Source: Cohnella ginsengisoli
GTDB lineage: Bacteria; Bacillota; Bacilli; Paenibacillales; Paenibacillaceae
Reading direction: 5' to 3'
Assembly: GCF_029525555.1 (NCBI RefSeq)
Contig: NZ_JAPDHZ010000004.1
Span: forward strand, 372,001-436,000
Length of the DNA stretch: 64,000 bases
Shown here: positions 55,690 to 64,000 of the stretch, one piece after another
Numbering within the stretch: the first letter of the stretch is position 1
Layout: each line of letters begins with the position of its first letter
Program-made: the position numbers and the translations under genes
The notes under the pieces: model-generated
Told to the model about the DNA's origin: nothing
The model's input: only the letters and a program-made list of their open reading frames with translations
Databases searched by the model: none

Positions 55690-57423
55690 TTAGGCCTTTT
55701 TGACGACGCTGGGCAGATTGCGCACGAGCGACTCGTCCGGCGTGATGAACAGCGTCTTCTGCCCCTCATAAATAACGAAGCCCGGCTTCGCGCCGCTCGG
55801 CTTGCGAACGAGGCGAATTTTCGTATAGTCGACCGGCACGTGGCTCGATTCTTTGCCTTTGCTGTAGTACGCGGCCAGCATGGCAGCTTCCTTCAGCGTC
55901 TGCTCGCCGTAATCGACGGCGCGGATGAGCACGTGCGAGCCGGGCATGTCCTTGGTGTGCAGCCAAGTATCGCTGGGCTGTCCTAGTCGGTTCGTTACAT
56001 AATCGTTTTGCGTATTGTTTTTGCCCACGTAGATCGGCACGCCCTCGCTGGACGTATAGCAGAGGATGGCGGGCCGGTCGTTTTTCTTTTTGCCGCGGTC
56101 GCCTTTTCGGCCGCCGCGCGCGCGAATGTAGCCCTGCTCCGTCAGCTCCGCTCGGATCTCTTCGATATCTGCCGGCGTCGCCGTGTCCAGCCCCTGCAGC
56201 ACCGAGTCCAGATAGGCGATCTCGCGCTCCGTTTCTTCGATCTGCTCGGTGACGACCTCGCGGCTGTTTTTCATTTTCGTATATTTGCGGAAATAGCGCT
56301 GGGCGTTTTCGTTCGGCGTCAGCAGCGGGTCGAGCTGTACCCGGACGGTCGGCTGATCCTCCTCGTAATAATCGGTCACCTCGACTTGCTTATCCCCTTT
56401 GCTCATCGCGTACAGATGCGCGGTCAACAGCTCGCCGAGCCGGCGGTACTTATCCGCGCCTTCGGCTTCTTCGAGCGTCTGGCGGAGCTTCTCCAGCTTT
56501 TTTGGCGTTTTTGGCCGTCTCGTTCTGCAGCAGGCGGGCGAGATCGACGGTCCGCTGGCGGACGAGATCGCGTTCGGCCTTGTCGATATAGTACGCCTCC
56601 AGGCAAGCGTGCATGGAATCGTAGCTTCGCGCCTCGCCGTGTACATGCGTAAGAGGCAAGGCGTGGAATTGCGTCCGTCCGGACGGCTCTTCTGCGATGG
56701 ACGGCGCGTAGCGATGGGCAGCGGCATCCGCCATTAACGCGGTGAAGGCGGCGGAGAGATCCGCTTCGCGTCCGCCGGCGCGGTAGACGATCTCCTTGGC
56801 GAGCAGCGGGCTAAGTCCCGTGAAAGCTCCGACCAATGCGCCTGCGGGCGGCGCGTCGGTCGCTTCGGACAGCGCGCGCGCCACGTCGGCCGCGGTCGCT
56901 TCGAGCGGATCCAGCTTGTCTTGGGCCGGAGGCGCCACGTATTTGACGCCGGGCAGCACGACCCGGTAGCTGCTGATAGCGGGCGTCACGTGCCGGATGC
57001 TGTCGTGGACGATGCCGGTCGCCGGGTCGAGCAGCACCAGATTGCTGTGGCGGCCCATGATCTCGAGGACGAGCCGCTTGAGCGACAGGTCCCCGAGCTC
57101 GTCCCGGTGGCGGACGTCGATCTCGACGATCCGCTCGTTGCCGAGCTGGCGTACCGCTTCGACGATGCCGCCTTCGCAGTGCTTGCGCAGCAGCATGCAG
57201 AACATCGGCGGCTCCTGGGGGGTTCGCCCAGGGCTGCTCCGTATAATGAAGCCTCGGCATCGAAGGATGCGCGGACAGCAGCAGCTTGCGGCCGAAGCCC
57301 TGGCCGCGGATATGCAGGACGACCTCGTTTTCGGTCGGCTGATAGATTTTAGCGATGCGGGCGCCGACGATTTCCCCCCAGCTCGTGGACGAGCGCGCGC
57401 GCGACGATGCCGTCGAGTGACAT
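55690..57423 (-). CDS. rqcH: Ribosome quality control protein RqcH (NFACT family; FbpA/YloA)
   Basis: A corrected 576-residue protein that binds stalled 50S subunits with peptidyl-tRNA and adds C-terminal alanine tails for degradation; older names are fibronectin-binding protein A and YloA. Family features are IVGARIAKIYQPTENEVVLH at the N-terminus, VEIDVRHRDELGD-type segments, a coiled coil (NAKKLEKLRQTLEEAEGADK), and the NFACT-R block YVGKNNTQNDYVTNRL with DTWLHTKDMPGSHVLI. Three frame breaks (C6 57374-57379, G6 57217-57222, T6 56498-56503) each need one base fewer. ATG at 57423 (MSLDGIVARALVHELG) has AGGAG upstream. Its neighbour, the Ca-ATPase, matches yloA-yloB in Bacillus. Confidence 0.93.
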
Positions 57424-57525
57424 AAAGGCATGACTCCTGACCGGTGCGTTTTTTTTCGGAATTTCCGTTTCTTTATGATGCCACAGATGATCTTAAAGGG
57501 AAAGGCGGCGGGCCGCGCCTCGGCC

Positions 57526-57628
57526 GATTCTGCATCGGGATAAGTGCAATTGGGCTTTACCTCGGCTGCCTCGAACGATTCTGCCGCGGAGATAAGTGCA
57601 CTTGGGCTTTATCTCGGCTGCTTGGAAC
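57526..57628 (+). repeat. Two tandem copies of a 51-52 bp intergenic repeat
   Basis: Copies at 57526-57576 and 57577-57628 share GATTCTGC, GATAAGTGCA, TTGGGCTTTA and CTCGGCTGC in the same order, with a few substitutions and one added base. A third, decayed copy may follow to about 57665. It sits in the 384-base gap between rqcH and the Ca-ATPase gene, which holds no other recognised feature. Confidence 0.75.
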
Positions 57629-57807
57629 GTGTCAGCAATGGAGAAATGCGAACTTGCACCTAATTTCCTTTTCACAGGCGGGGACATTCAACCATACGGT
57701 TCTAAAGAGACGGACAAGGGGATATTTCCGGGCTTGACCGAATAGACATAGGCTAGTAGGCTGTCCGGCTTCGTCCGGAGGGCGATATCCGGGAGGAGGA
57801 ACCCGTC

Positions 57808-60630
57808 GTGGAAGGGAAGGCCTGGCATCAGCTAAGCGAAGACGAGCTAGCCGTATTGCTCCAGACGAACACGAAGGAAGGGCTGGCGCCGAGCGCCGCG
57901 CAGGAGAGGCTGGCGGGACACGGGAAAAACGAGCTGGCGGAGAAGCGCAGGGAGTCTCCGATCAAGCTGCTGCTCAATCAATTCAAGGATTTCATGGTGC
58001 TCGTGCTGGCCGGGGCGACGGTCGTATCGGGGCTCCTCGGCGAGATGCTGGACGCGCTCACGATCATCGCCATCATCGTCTTGAACGGCCTGCTCGGCTT
58101 CTATCAGGAGTTCAGGGCGGAGCGTTCGCTTAGGGCGCTCAAGGAGCTTTCCGCGCCGAACGCGAAGGTCATCCGCGGCGGCAGCCTTCACGTGGTCCCC
58201 GCCAGCGAATTGGTGCCCGGCGATCTCGTCATACTGGAGAGCGGCGACCGGGTACCGGCGGACTTGCGCCTCGTCCAGAGCAGCCAATGCACGATCGAGG
58301 AAGCCGCGCTCACCGGGGAGTCCGTCCCGGCGGCCAAGCAGTCCATGCCGCTCTATGCCGCCGAGCTGCCGCTCGGAGACCGCAAAAACTGCGCGTATCT
58401 CGGCACGATGGTGACGCGCGGCACCGCCCGGGGCGTCGTCGTGCGCACCGGCATGGGCACCGAGATGGGCAAGATCGCCGACCTCATCCAGCAGACGGAC
58501 GAGGCCGAGACGCCGCTCCAGCATCGTCTGGAGCAGCTCGGCAAGATTTTGATCGTCGTCGCCCTGGCACTCACCGTGCTCGTCGTCGTCGCGGGCGTGC
58601 TGCACGGCCAGCCGCTCTACGGCATGTTCCTGGCCGGCGTTAGTCTCGCCGTCGCCGCCATCCCCGAGGGATTGCCTGCGATCGTCACGATCGCGCTCGC
58701 GCTCGGCGTGCAGCACATGATCCGCCGTAAGGCGATCGTGCGCAAGCTGCCGTCGGTCGAGACGCTCGGCTGCGCGTCCGTCATTTGCTCCGACAAGACG
58801 GGGACGCTCACGCAGAACAAGATGACGGTCACCAAAGTCTGGACCGGCGGCAGGGACATCGACGTTACGGGCGAAGGCTACGGGCCGGCAGGCCAGCTGC
58901 TCGAGCGCGGGAACGCGATCGACGTCAAGGGAGACGCTTCGCTGAGAAGGCTGATTCAGGTCGCCGCGCTATGCAACAACGCGGAGTTGGCCAAAGCCGA
59001 CCGCGGCGCCGATAACCGGGGCCGCAAGGCCGAGCGCAGCGAGGAAGAAGGGATCGAAGACGCCGACTGGTTCGTAAAAGGGGATCCGACGGAAGGGGCG
59101 CTGCTGGCGCTCGCGGCCAAGTCGGGGCTGCCGCGCGCTTCGCTCGAAGCGCTGTACCCGCGCGTGAAGGAATTCCCGTTCGACGCCGACCGCAAGCGCA
59201 TGTCGGTGCTCGTATCGCATCAGGGCGGCCGACTCGTCTGCACGAAAGGCGCGCCGGACCTGCTGATCGACCGCTGCGCCTATGTCCTTTGGGACGGGAA
59301 GGTCGTGCCGTTCACCGGGACGCTTCGGCAAAAGGTACTGCGCGCGAACGAAGCGATGGCGAACGAAGCGCTACGCGTGCTCGGGTTCGCGTACCGCGAC
59401 GCCAAAGGCGGCGAGAATTGCGATTCCGAGGACGAAGCGGAGGAGGGACTCGTCTTCGTCGGCCTCGGCGGCATGATGGACCCGCCGCGCCGCGAGGTGC
59501 ACGACGCGATCGCCAAGTGCAAGGCGGCCGGCATCAAGACGGTGATGATCACCGGCGACCATCAGATGACCGCCGAGGCCATCGCGCGCACGCTGGGCAT
59601 CCTGCCCCGCGACGGCAAATCCGTCAGCGGCGCGGAGCTCGCGGGCATGACCGACGAGCAGCTGGACAAAATCTCGGACGATGTCTATGTGTACGCCCGC
59701 GTGTCGCCGGAGCACAAGCTGCGCATCGTGCAATCGCTGCAGCGCCGGGGCCATGTCGTCGCCATGACCGGCGATGGGGTGAACGACGCGCCGGCCGTCA
59801 AGGCGGCGGACATCGGCATCGCGATGGGCATCACCGGCACCGACGTGACCAAGGAAGCCTCGGCGCTCGTTCTGGCCGACGACAACTTCTCGTCCATCGT
59901 CGCGGCCGTAGAAGAAGGAAGAGGGATTTACGAAAATATCCGCAAATTCATCCGTTATTTGCTGGCGTCTAACGTCGGAGAGATTCTCGTCATGTTTTTC
60001 GCGATGATGGCGGCGTTGCCGCTGCCGCTCATTCCGATCCAGATTTTGTGGGTGAACCTGGTCACCGACGGATTGCCCGCAATGGCGCTCGGCGTCGATC
60101 AGGCCGAGAGCGACCTGATGCGGCACAAGCCGAGATCGGCCAAGGAGAATATTTTCGCGCGGCGGCTCGGATGGAAGATCATCAGCCGCGGCGTCCTGAT
60201 CGGCGCCTGCACGCTGGCGGCGTTCGTCCTCGCCCTCGGCGGCCGGGACGCGGATGCCGCGGCGCTCGTCCACGCGCAGAGCGTCGCGTTCGCCACGCTC
60301 GTCATGGCGCAGCTGATCCACGTGTTCGACTGCCGGAGCTCGCGTTCGATTTTCCACCGCCGCTTTTTCGAAAACAAGTTTCTCGTGTTGGCGGTGCTCT
60401 CCTCGCTGCTGCTCCTGCTCGCCGTCCTGTACTTCGAGCCGCTGCAGCCGATCTTCAAGACCGTTCCGCTTAATCTTCGCGACTGGGCGCTCGTCTTCGT
60501 GGCGGCAGGCATCCCGACCTTCGCGATGGGCATCGGCAGCGTATGGGGATCGTCGCGCCGCCGCCGTTCCGGCGGCCGCATCTCGTACGGCGGCCGCGGC
60601 GCAGGCCCGGTCAAGACGATCGCCCGTTGA
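57808..60630 (+). CDS. Calcium-transporting P-type ATPase (P2A, YloB type)
   Basis: A 940-residue membrane pump that expels Ca2+ using ATP. Visible landmarks are the cation-ATPase N-domain, TGES in the actuator domain, the M4 calcium site [12 protein letters not shown], the phosphorylated aspartate in [12 protein letters not shown] (near residue 329), KGAPDLL in the nucleotide domain, [21 protein letters not shown], and the M6 site [14 protein letters not shown] basic Arg/Gly-rich tail ends the protein. GTG at 57808 follows GGAGGA. It is divergent from rqcH, as part of the conserved yloA-yloB neighbourhood. In Bacillus YloB helps spores germinate and resist heat. Confidence 0.93.
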   Translation: MEGKAWHQLSEDELAVLLQTNTKEGLAPSAAQERLAGHGKNELAEKRRESPIKLLLNQFKDFMVLVLAGATVVSGLLGEMLDALTIIAIIVLNGLLGFYQEFRAERSLRALKELSAPNAKVIRGGSLHVVPASELVPGDLVILESGDRVPADLRLVQSSQCTIEEAALTGESVPAAKQSMPLYAAELPLGDRKNCAYLGTMVTRGTARGVVVRTGMGTEMGKIADLIQQTDEAETPLQHRLEQLGKILIVVALALTVLVVVAGVLHGQPLYGMFLAGVSLAVAAIPEGLPAIVTIALALGVQHMIRRKAIVRKLPSVETLGCASVICSDKTGTLTQNKMTVTKVWTGGRDIDVTGEGYGPAGQLLERGNAIDVKGDASLRRLIQVAALCNNAELAKADRGADNRGRKAERSEEEGIEDADWFVKGDPTEGALLALAAKSGLPRASLEALYPRVKEFPFDADRKRMSVLVSHQGGRLVCTKGAPDLLIDRCAYVLWDGKVVPFTGTLRQKVLRANEAMANEALRVLGFAYRDAKGGENCDSEDEAEEGLVFVGLGGMMDPPRREVHDAIAKCKAAGIKTVMITGDHQMTAEAIARTLGILPRDGKSVSGAELAGMTDEQLDKISDDVYVYARVSPEHKLRIVQSLQRRGHVVAMTGDGVNDAPAVKAADIGIAMGITGTDVTKEASALVLADDNFSSIVAAVEEGRGIYENIRKFIRYLLASNVGEILVMFFAMMAALPLPLIPIQILWVNLVTDGLPAMALGVDQAESDLMRHKPRSAKENIFARRLGWKIISRGVLIGACTLAAFVLALGGRDADAAALVHAQSVAFATLVMAQLIHVFDCRSSRSIFHRRFFENKFLVLAVLSSLLLLLAVLYFEPLQPIFKTVPLNLRDWALVFVAAGIPTFAMGIGSVWGSSRRRRSGGRISYGGRGAGPVKTIAR

Positions 60631-60700
60631 ACCGCGTTTCCAGCAGATCTGCCCGTTTGACCGATTTTCGCTGCCGCCCCGCTCATTTCCTGATTGGCAT

Positions 60701-60744
60701 GCCCGCTTCCCGCCGCGCCATTCGCGCGAGAGGGGCGGGCTTTT
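60701..60744 (+). terminator. Possible terminator after the Ca-ATPase gene
   Basis: GCCCGC (60701-60706) pairs with GCGGGC (60735-60740), followed by TTTTCTCC. The rest of the 316-base gap to dapF shows no gene and only weak promoter-like sequence (TATGAT at 60885-60890). Confidence 0.5.
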
Positions 60745-60946
60745 CTCCTTGTATCCATCCGGCGTGCCGAAATGGTTCATTGCGTTTTCCCGTCCATCCC
60801 GAGAGTCGTTCGCCGACGGCATTCCATGCGGAAAAGTACAAACAAAATTGCGAATCCTGTATGCGCAGCGAAGTTCCGGTACGGTATGATAAGGACACGG
60901 AAGGACAGGTCCGACCATGAACTTCATACCAGGAGGGCTAACCCTT

Positions 60947-61777
60947 ATGCAATTTACGAAAATGCACGGCCTCGGCAACGACTTCATCGTGGTGCACGGC
61001 GAACCGTCGCTGCCCGCGGACGCGGCCGAGCGCGCCGTCAAGCTTTGCAACCGCTACTTCGGCATCGGCGCCGACGGCCTCGTCTATATCCTCCCGTCCG
61101 AGCGCGCGGACTTCAAGATGCGCATCATCAATTCGGACGGCTCTGAGGCCGAACAGTGCGGCAACGCGATTCGCTGCGTCGCCAAGTACGTGTACGACAA
61201 CCGTCTGATCGACCGCGACGCGATCACGATCGAGACGTTGGGCGCGGGCGTGCAGCCCGTTCAGCTCGAAGTCGAGGGCGGCCTCGTCCGCCGCGTCCGC
61301 GTCGACATGGGCGAGCCGATCCTGAACGGCCTCGACGTACCGACGACGATCGACGCCAATCCCGTCATCGGGCAATCGGTCGAGATCGACGGCCGCGAGT
61401 TCAAGTTCACCGCCGTCTCGATGGGCAATCCGCACGCCGTCATCTACGTGGACGACGCGGTCGGCTTCGACCTGGCGAAGTGGGGACCGAAGCTCGAGAC
61501 GCATCCGCTGTTCCCGCGCAAGATCAACGTCGAATTCGCGAAGGTTAACTCGGCCGAACAAGTCGACATGCGCGTCTGGGAGCGCGGCGCGGGTCCGACG
61601 CTCGCCTGCGGCACCGGCGCTTGCGCGACGCTCGTCTCCTCCGTGCTGAACGGGCTGACCGGCCGCTCCGCGACGATCTCGCTCGCCGGGGGCGACCTGT
61701 TCATCGAGTGGAGCGAGGACAATAACCGCGTCTACATGACCGGTCCTGCCGAAGCGGTATATACCGGCACGGTCTGA
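60947..61777 (+). CDS. dapF: Diaminopimelate epimerase
   Basis: The 276-residue cytoplasmic enzyme interconverts LL- and meso-diaminopimelate without cofactor, supplying cell-wall cross-linking units and lysine. The two catalytic cysteines are in EAEQCGNAIR (Cys71) and LACGTGAC (Cys221), and the N-terminal FTKMHGLGNDFIVV is the family signature. The ATG at 60947 follows AGGAGGGC; an in-frame start at 60917 lacks such a site. It is a single gene ended by a strong hairpin. Confidence 0.97.
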   Translation: MQFTKMHGLGNDFIVVHGEPSLPADAAERAVKLCNRYFGIGADGLVYILPSERADFKMRIINSDGSEAEQCGNAIRCVAKYVYDNRLIDRDAITIETLGAGVQPVQLEVEGGLVRRVRVDMGEPILNGLDVPTTIDANPVIGQSVEIDGREFKFTAVSMGNPHAVIYVDDAVGFDLAKWGPKLETHPLFPRKINVEFAKVNSAEQVDMRVWERGAGPTLACGTGACATLVSSVLNGLTGRSATISLAGGDLFIEWSEDNNRVYMTGPAEAVYTGTV

Positions 61778-61825
61778 CGAAGACGCTTCGGACAAGAGGC
61801 CGAGGGCGCCCGCATCGCTTCATCG

Positions 61826-61852
61826 AGAACCCGGACTTGTCCGGGTTCTTCT
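61826..61852 (+). terminator. Intrinsic terminator after dapF
   Basis: Perfect ten-base arms AGAACCCGGA (61826-61835) and TCCGGGTTCT (61840-61849) with a four-base loop, then TTCT. Confidence 0.8.
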
Positions 61853-61974
61853 CCGTTCATAGACGGTCTTTAGACGGTTGGAGGCTGCCGAGGCGCGCCG
61901 GCCATTTCCGCGCGGGAAGAAGTATGCTACATTAATAGAACGATTCTGCGCAAATCATTTATGACATCGATAGG

Positions 61975-63900
61975 ATGGGAAGCCTCTTGAAACCGGATTT
62001 TCGCACAGCGCTGAGCCAGCGGCCGCTCGTCGGCGACGGGGCGATGGGAACCTACCTCTACCAGCTCGGATTCCCGATCGGCGTCGCGTTCGAAGAATAC
62101 AACCTGATCAAGCCCGAGATAATCCTGGAGGTTCATCGCCGCTACGCGGCCGCAGGCGCGGAAGTCCTCGAGACCAATACGTTCGCCGCGCAGCATGGCA
62201 ACCTGGTACGATTCGGCCTTGAAAAGCGGACCGCGGACATCAACGCGGCCGGCGTCGCGCTGGCGCGGCAAGCCGGCGGCGATGCGGCCTACGTGCTCGG
62301 CGCGGTCGGCGCGATCCGGGCCGGCCAGCGCAAAAACGCGCGGACGGCGGAAATCACCCGCGACTACGAGGAGCAGATCGGCGCGCTTATCGGCGCCGGC
62401 GCGGACGGCATCCTGCTAGAGACGTTCTTCGAGCTCGACGAGCTGATGCTGGCGCTGCGCGTCGCGCGCAAGCTGGGCGACCTGCCGGTCGTTTGCCAGT
62501 TCGCCGTGGACGACCCCGCTGTGACGCGCGACGGCGTTCCGATGGGCGAGGCGCTTCGCCGGCTCAAGGAAGAAGGGGCCGACGTCGTCGGCTTCAACTG
62601 CCGCAGCGGTCCGAACGGCATCCTGCGCGCCGTCCAGAACATTCCGCTCGATCTCGGACTTCCGCTCAGCGCCTTCCCGAACGCCGGCCTGCCGGATTAC
62701 GAGGACGGCAAGGTCGTTTATTCCGCTTCGCCGGCCTACTTCGGCGAGAACGCCAGCGCGTTCGCGGACAATGGCGTCCGCCTCATCGGCGGCTGCTGCG
62801 GGACGACGCCCGAGCATATCGCGGAGATCGCCGCAGCCTTGCGCGGCTACGTGCCGGACGTGTCCGGATCGCTGCGCCCGGCGACAGCCGCCGAGGTCGT
62901 CGTTGCGCCTTCCCGTCCGTCCTCCGATTCGTCGGATGGCGGCGGCGAAGAGACGGAAAACATCGTTCAGCTCGTCCGCAAGCGCCACACCGTCATCGTC
63001 GAGCTCGATCCGCCGAAGGATCTCGACATCGGCCGCTTCATGGACGGCGCGGCCGCCCTTCGGGACGCGGGCGCGGACGCGCTCACGATGGCGGACAATT
63101 CGCTCGCGGTCACGCGCATGAGCAACATGGCGCTCGGCGCGCTCGTGCAGGAGCGGGTCGGCATCCGGCCGCTCGTGCACATCGCCTGCCGCGACCGCAA
63201 CCTGATCGGCACGCAGTCGCATATGATGGGCTTCGACGCGCTCGGCATCGACCACGTGCTCGCCGTGACCGGGGATCCGGCGAAGTTCGGGGACCTGCCC
63301 GGATCGAGCTCGGTGTACGACCTGACCTCGTTCGAGATCATCAAGATGATCAAGCAGTTGAACGAGGGCGTCGCCTTCTCCGGCCGCGCGCTCAAGCAAA
63401 AGGCGAAGTTCGTCATAGGCGCAGCGTTCAACCCGAACGTCAAGCATCTCGACAAGGCCGTTCAGCGGCTCGAGAAGAAGGTGGCCGCCGGCGCGGACTA
63501 CATCATGACGCAGCCGGTGTATGACGCGGAGCTGATCGAGCGAATCGCCGAGGCGACCAAGCACCTGGACGTGCCGATTTTCCTCGGCATTTTCCCGCTG
63601 GCGAACGGGCGCAACGCCGAATATTTGCACAACGAGGTGCCCGGCATCCAATTGTCCGACGCGGTCAGGGAGCGGATGCGCGGCCTCGAGGGCGCGGAAG
63701 GGAAGCGCGAGGGGATCGCCGTCGCCAAGGAGCTGCTCGACGCGGCGATGAAGCATTTTAACGGCATCTACCTCATGACGCCGTTCCTTCATTACGAGAT
63801 GACGGTCGAGCTGACGCGCTACGTCAAGGAGAAAAGCGGCGTTCATGCCGACAATTGCGGCTGCGCCTCTTGTCCGACCAACGATTATCAAGTAAAATGA
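61975..63900 (+). CDS. yitJ: Bifunctional homocysteine S-methyltransferase / methylenetetrahydrofolate reductase
   Basis: A 641-residue fusion. The N-terminal half (to about residue 300) is a homocysteine methyltransferase barrel beginning LVGDGAMGTYLYQLG, with zinc cysteines in GFNCRSG (about residue 208) and GGCCGTTP (about 273-274). The C-terminal half (about 325-620) is a MetF flavin barrel with MADNSLAVTRMSN, AVTGDPAK and YIMTQPVYD. It links folate one-carbon supply to methionine synthesis. A short Cys-containing tail (NCGCASCPTND) is present. ATG at 61975 is used; TTG at 61987 has a slightly better ribosome site. I found no SAM riboswitch in the preceding 200 bases, although yitJ of Bacillus has one. 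Confidence 0.93.
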   Translation: MGSLLKPDFRTALSQRPLVGDGAMGTYLYQLGFPIGVAFEEYNLIKPEIILEVHRRYAAAGAEVLETNTFAAQHGNLVRFGLEKRTADINAAGVALARQAGGDAAYVLGAVGAIRAGQRKNARTAEITRDYEEQIGALIGAGADGILLETFFELDELMLALRVARKLGDLPVVCQFAVDDPAVTRDGVPMGEALRRLKEEGADVVGFNCRSGPNGILRAVQNIPLDLGLPLSAFPNAGLPDYEDGKVVYSASPAYFGENASAFADNGVRLIGGCCGTTPEHIAEIAAALRGYVPDVSGSLRPATAAEVVVAPSRPSSDSSDGGGEETENIVQLVRKRHTVIVELDPPKDLDIGRFMDGAAALRDAGADALTMADNSLAVTRMSNMALGALVQERVGIRPLVHIACRDRNLIGTQSHMMGFDALGIDHVLAVTGDPAKFGDLPGSSSVYDLTSFEIIKMIKQLNEGVAFSGRALKQKAKFVIGAAFNPNVKHLDKAVQRLEKKVAAGADYIMTQPVYDAELIERIAEATKHLDVPIFLGIFPLANGRNAEYLHNEVPGIQLSDAVRERMRGLEGAEGKREGIAVAKELLDAAMKHFNGIYLMTPFLHYEMTVELTRYVKEKSGVHADNCGCASCPTNDYQVK

Positions 63901-64000
63901 GTCAATATGGCCTGCCGCTGACCGGCGTTCTTCATATGCCCGACGCGGACGGTGCCAAAGCGTATTCCATCGATTGCGGTATGCGGAAGCGCCACAGTGG
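63897..64000 (+). CDS. Start of a further open frame coupled to yitJ (truncated by window edge)
   Basis: An ATG overlaps the yitJ stop as ATGA and opens a frame of 34 codons that runs off the window (MSQYGLPLTGVLHMPDAD onward). No ribosome site stands out, but overlapping starts often rely on coupling. The fragment is too short to recognise. Confidence 0.35.
   Translation, partial: MSQYGLPLTGVLHMPDADGAKAYSIDCGMRKRHS

Noticed and set aside
57526-57628. CRISPR-like array
   Set aside because: The copies are directly adjacent with no spacers, only two are clear, and no cas genes are present.
61860-61974. SAM riboswitch before yitJ
   Set aside because: I looked for the S-box core and found neither its conserved helices nor a competing terminator adjacent to the gene.

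Overview
This window looks like chromosomal DNA from a high-GC member of the Bacillales, most probably Paenibacillaceae (Cohnella or Paenibacillus type). The inference rests on a set of Bacillales genes (ytxJ, ccpA, acuA/acuC/acsA, ylaN, ricF/ylbG, rqcH next to a Ca-ATPase, a YitJ-type MetH-MetF fusion), SLH and X2 modules on a secreted glycosidase, and LplB/YtcP/LipO-type sugar transport with membrane AraC regulators. I see no phage, insertion sequence, CRISPR array, tRNA or rRNA.

Layout. 1-2.8 kb: end of ptsG and all of ptsI. 2.9-4.5 kb: PfpI-like protein, a small zinc-ribbon protein and ytxJ. 4.6-10.4 kb: carbon-overflow and acetate block (ccpA, mtnN, acuC, acuA, acsA). 10.5-16 kb: class A PBP, then an NfeD-flotillin pair behind a sigma-W-like promoter. 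16.2-25.3 kb: rpsD with a long leader, a GAF-GGDEF cyclase, an aminopeptidase, an HPr-fold protein without the active-site loop, DedA, ylaN, a Ca/H antiporter, an Asp23 protein, ftsW and a YugN protein. 25.4-33 kb: M20 amidohydrolase, a bacterial XPB helicase with a partner protein, ricF, ylbG, an unknown 145-residue protein, a LysR regulator and a PHP phosphoesterase.

33.9-55.5 kb is an accessory glycan-use region: AraC regulator, GH95 fucosidase, membrane AraC sensor-regulator, two ABC permeases, a lipoprotein, a GH95-like enzyme, a cell-surface GH27-X2-SLH enzyme, a GntR regulator, a short-chain dehydrogenase, an enolase-superfamily enzyme and a GH29 fucosidase. Together they suggest capture and trimming of fucosylated, galactosylated oligosaccharides, perhaps followed by oxidation and dehydration of the released sugar. 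CcpA (encoded here) probably silences part of this: candidate cre sites lie before acsA and before the permease genes. 55.7-64 kb: rqcH, Ca-ATPase, dapF and the MetH-MetF fusion.

A technical feature dominates the reading. At least 24 single-base frame breaks lie in 15 genes, including ptsI, ftsW and rqcH. Every one is cured by removing one base from a homopolymer run (normally 5-8 bases long), and none needs an added base. I treat these genes as intact genes with suspected insertion errors, and give coordinates from true start to true stop.
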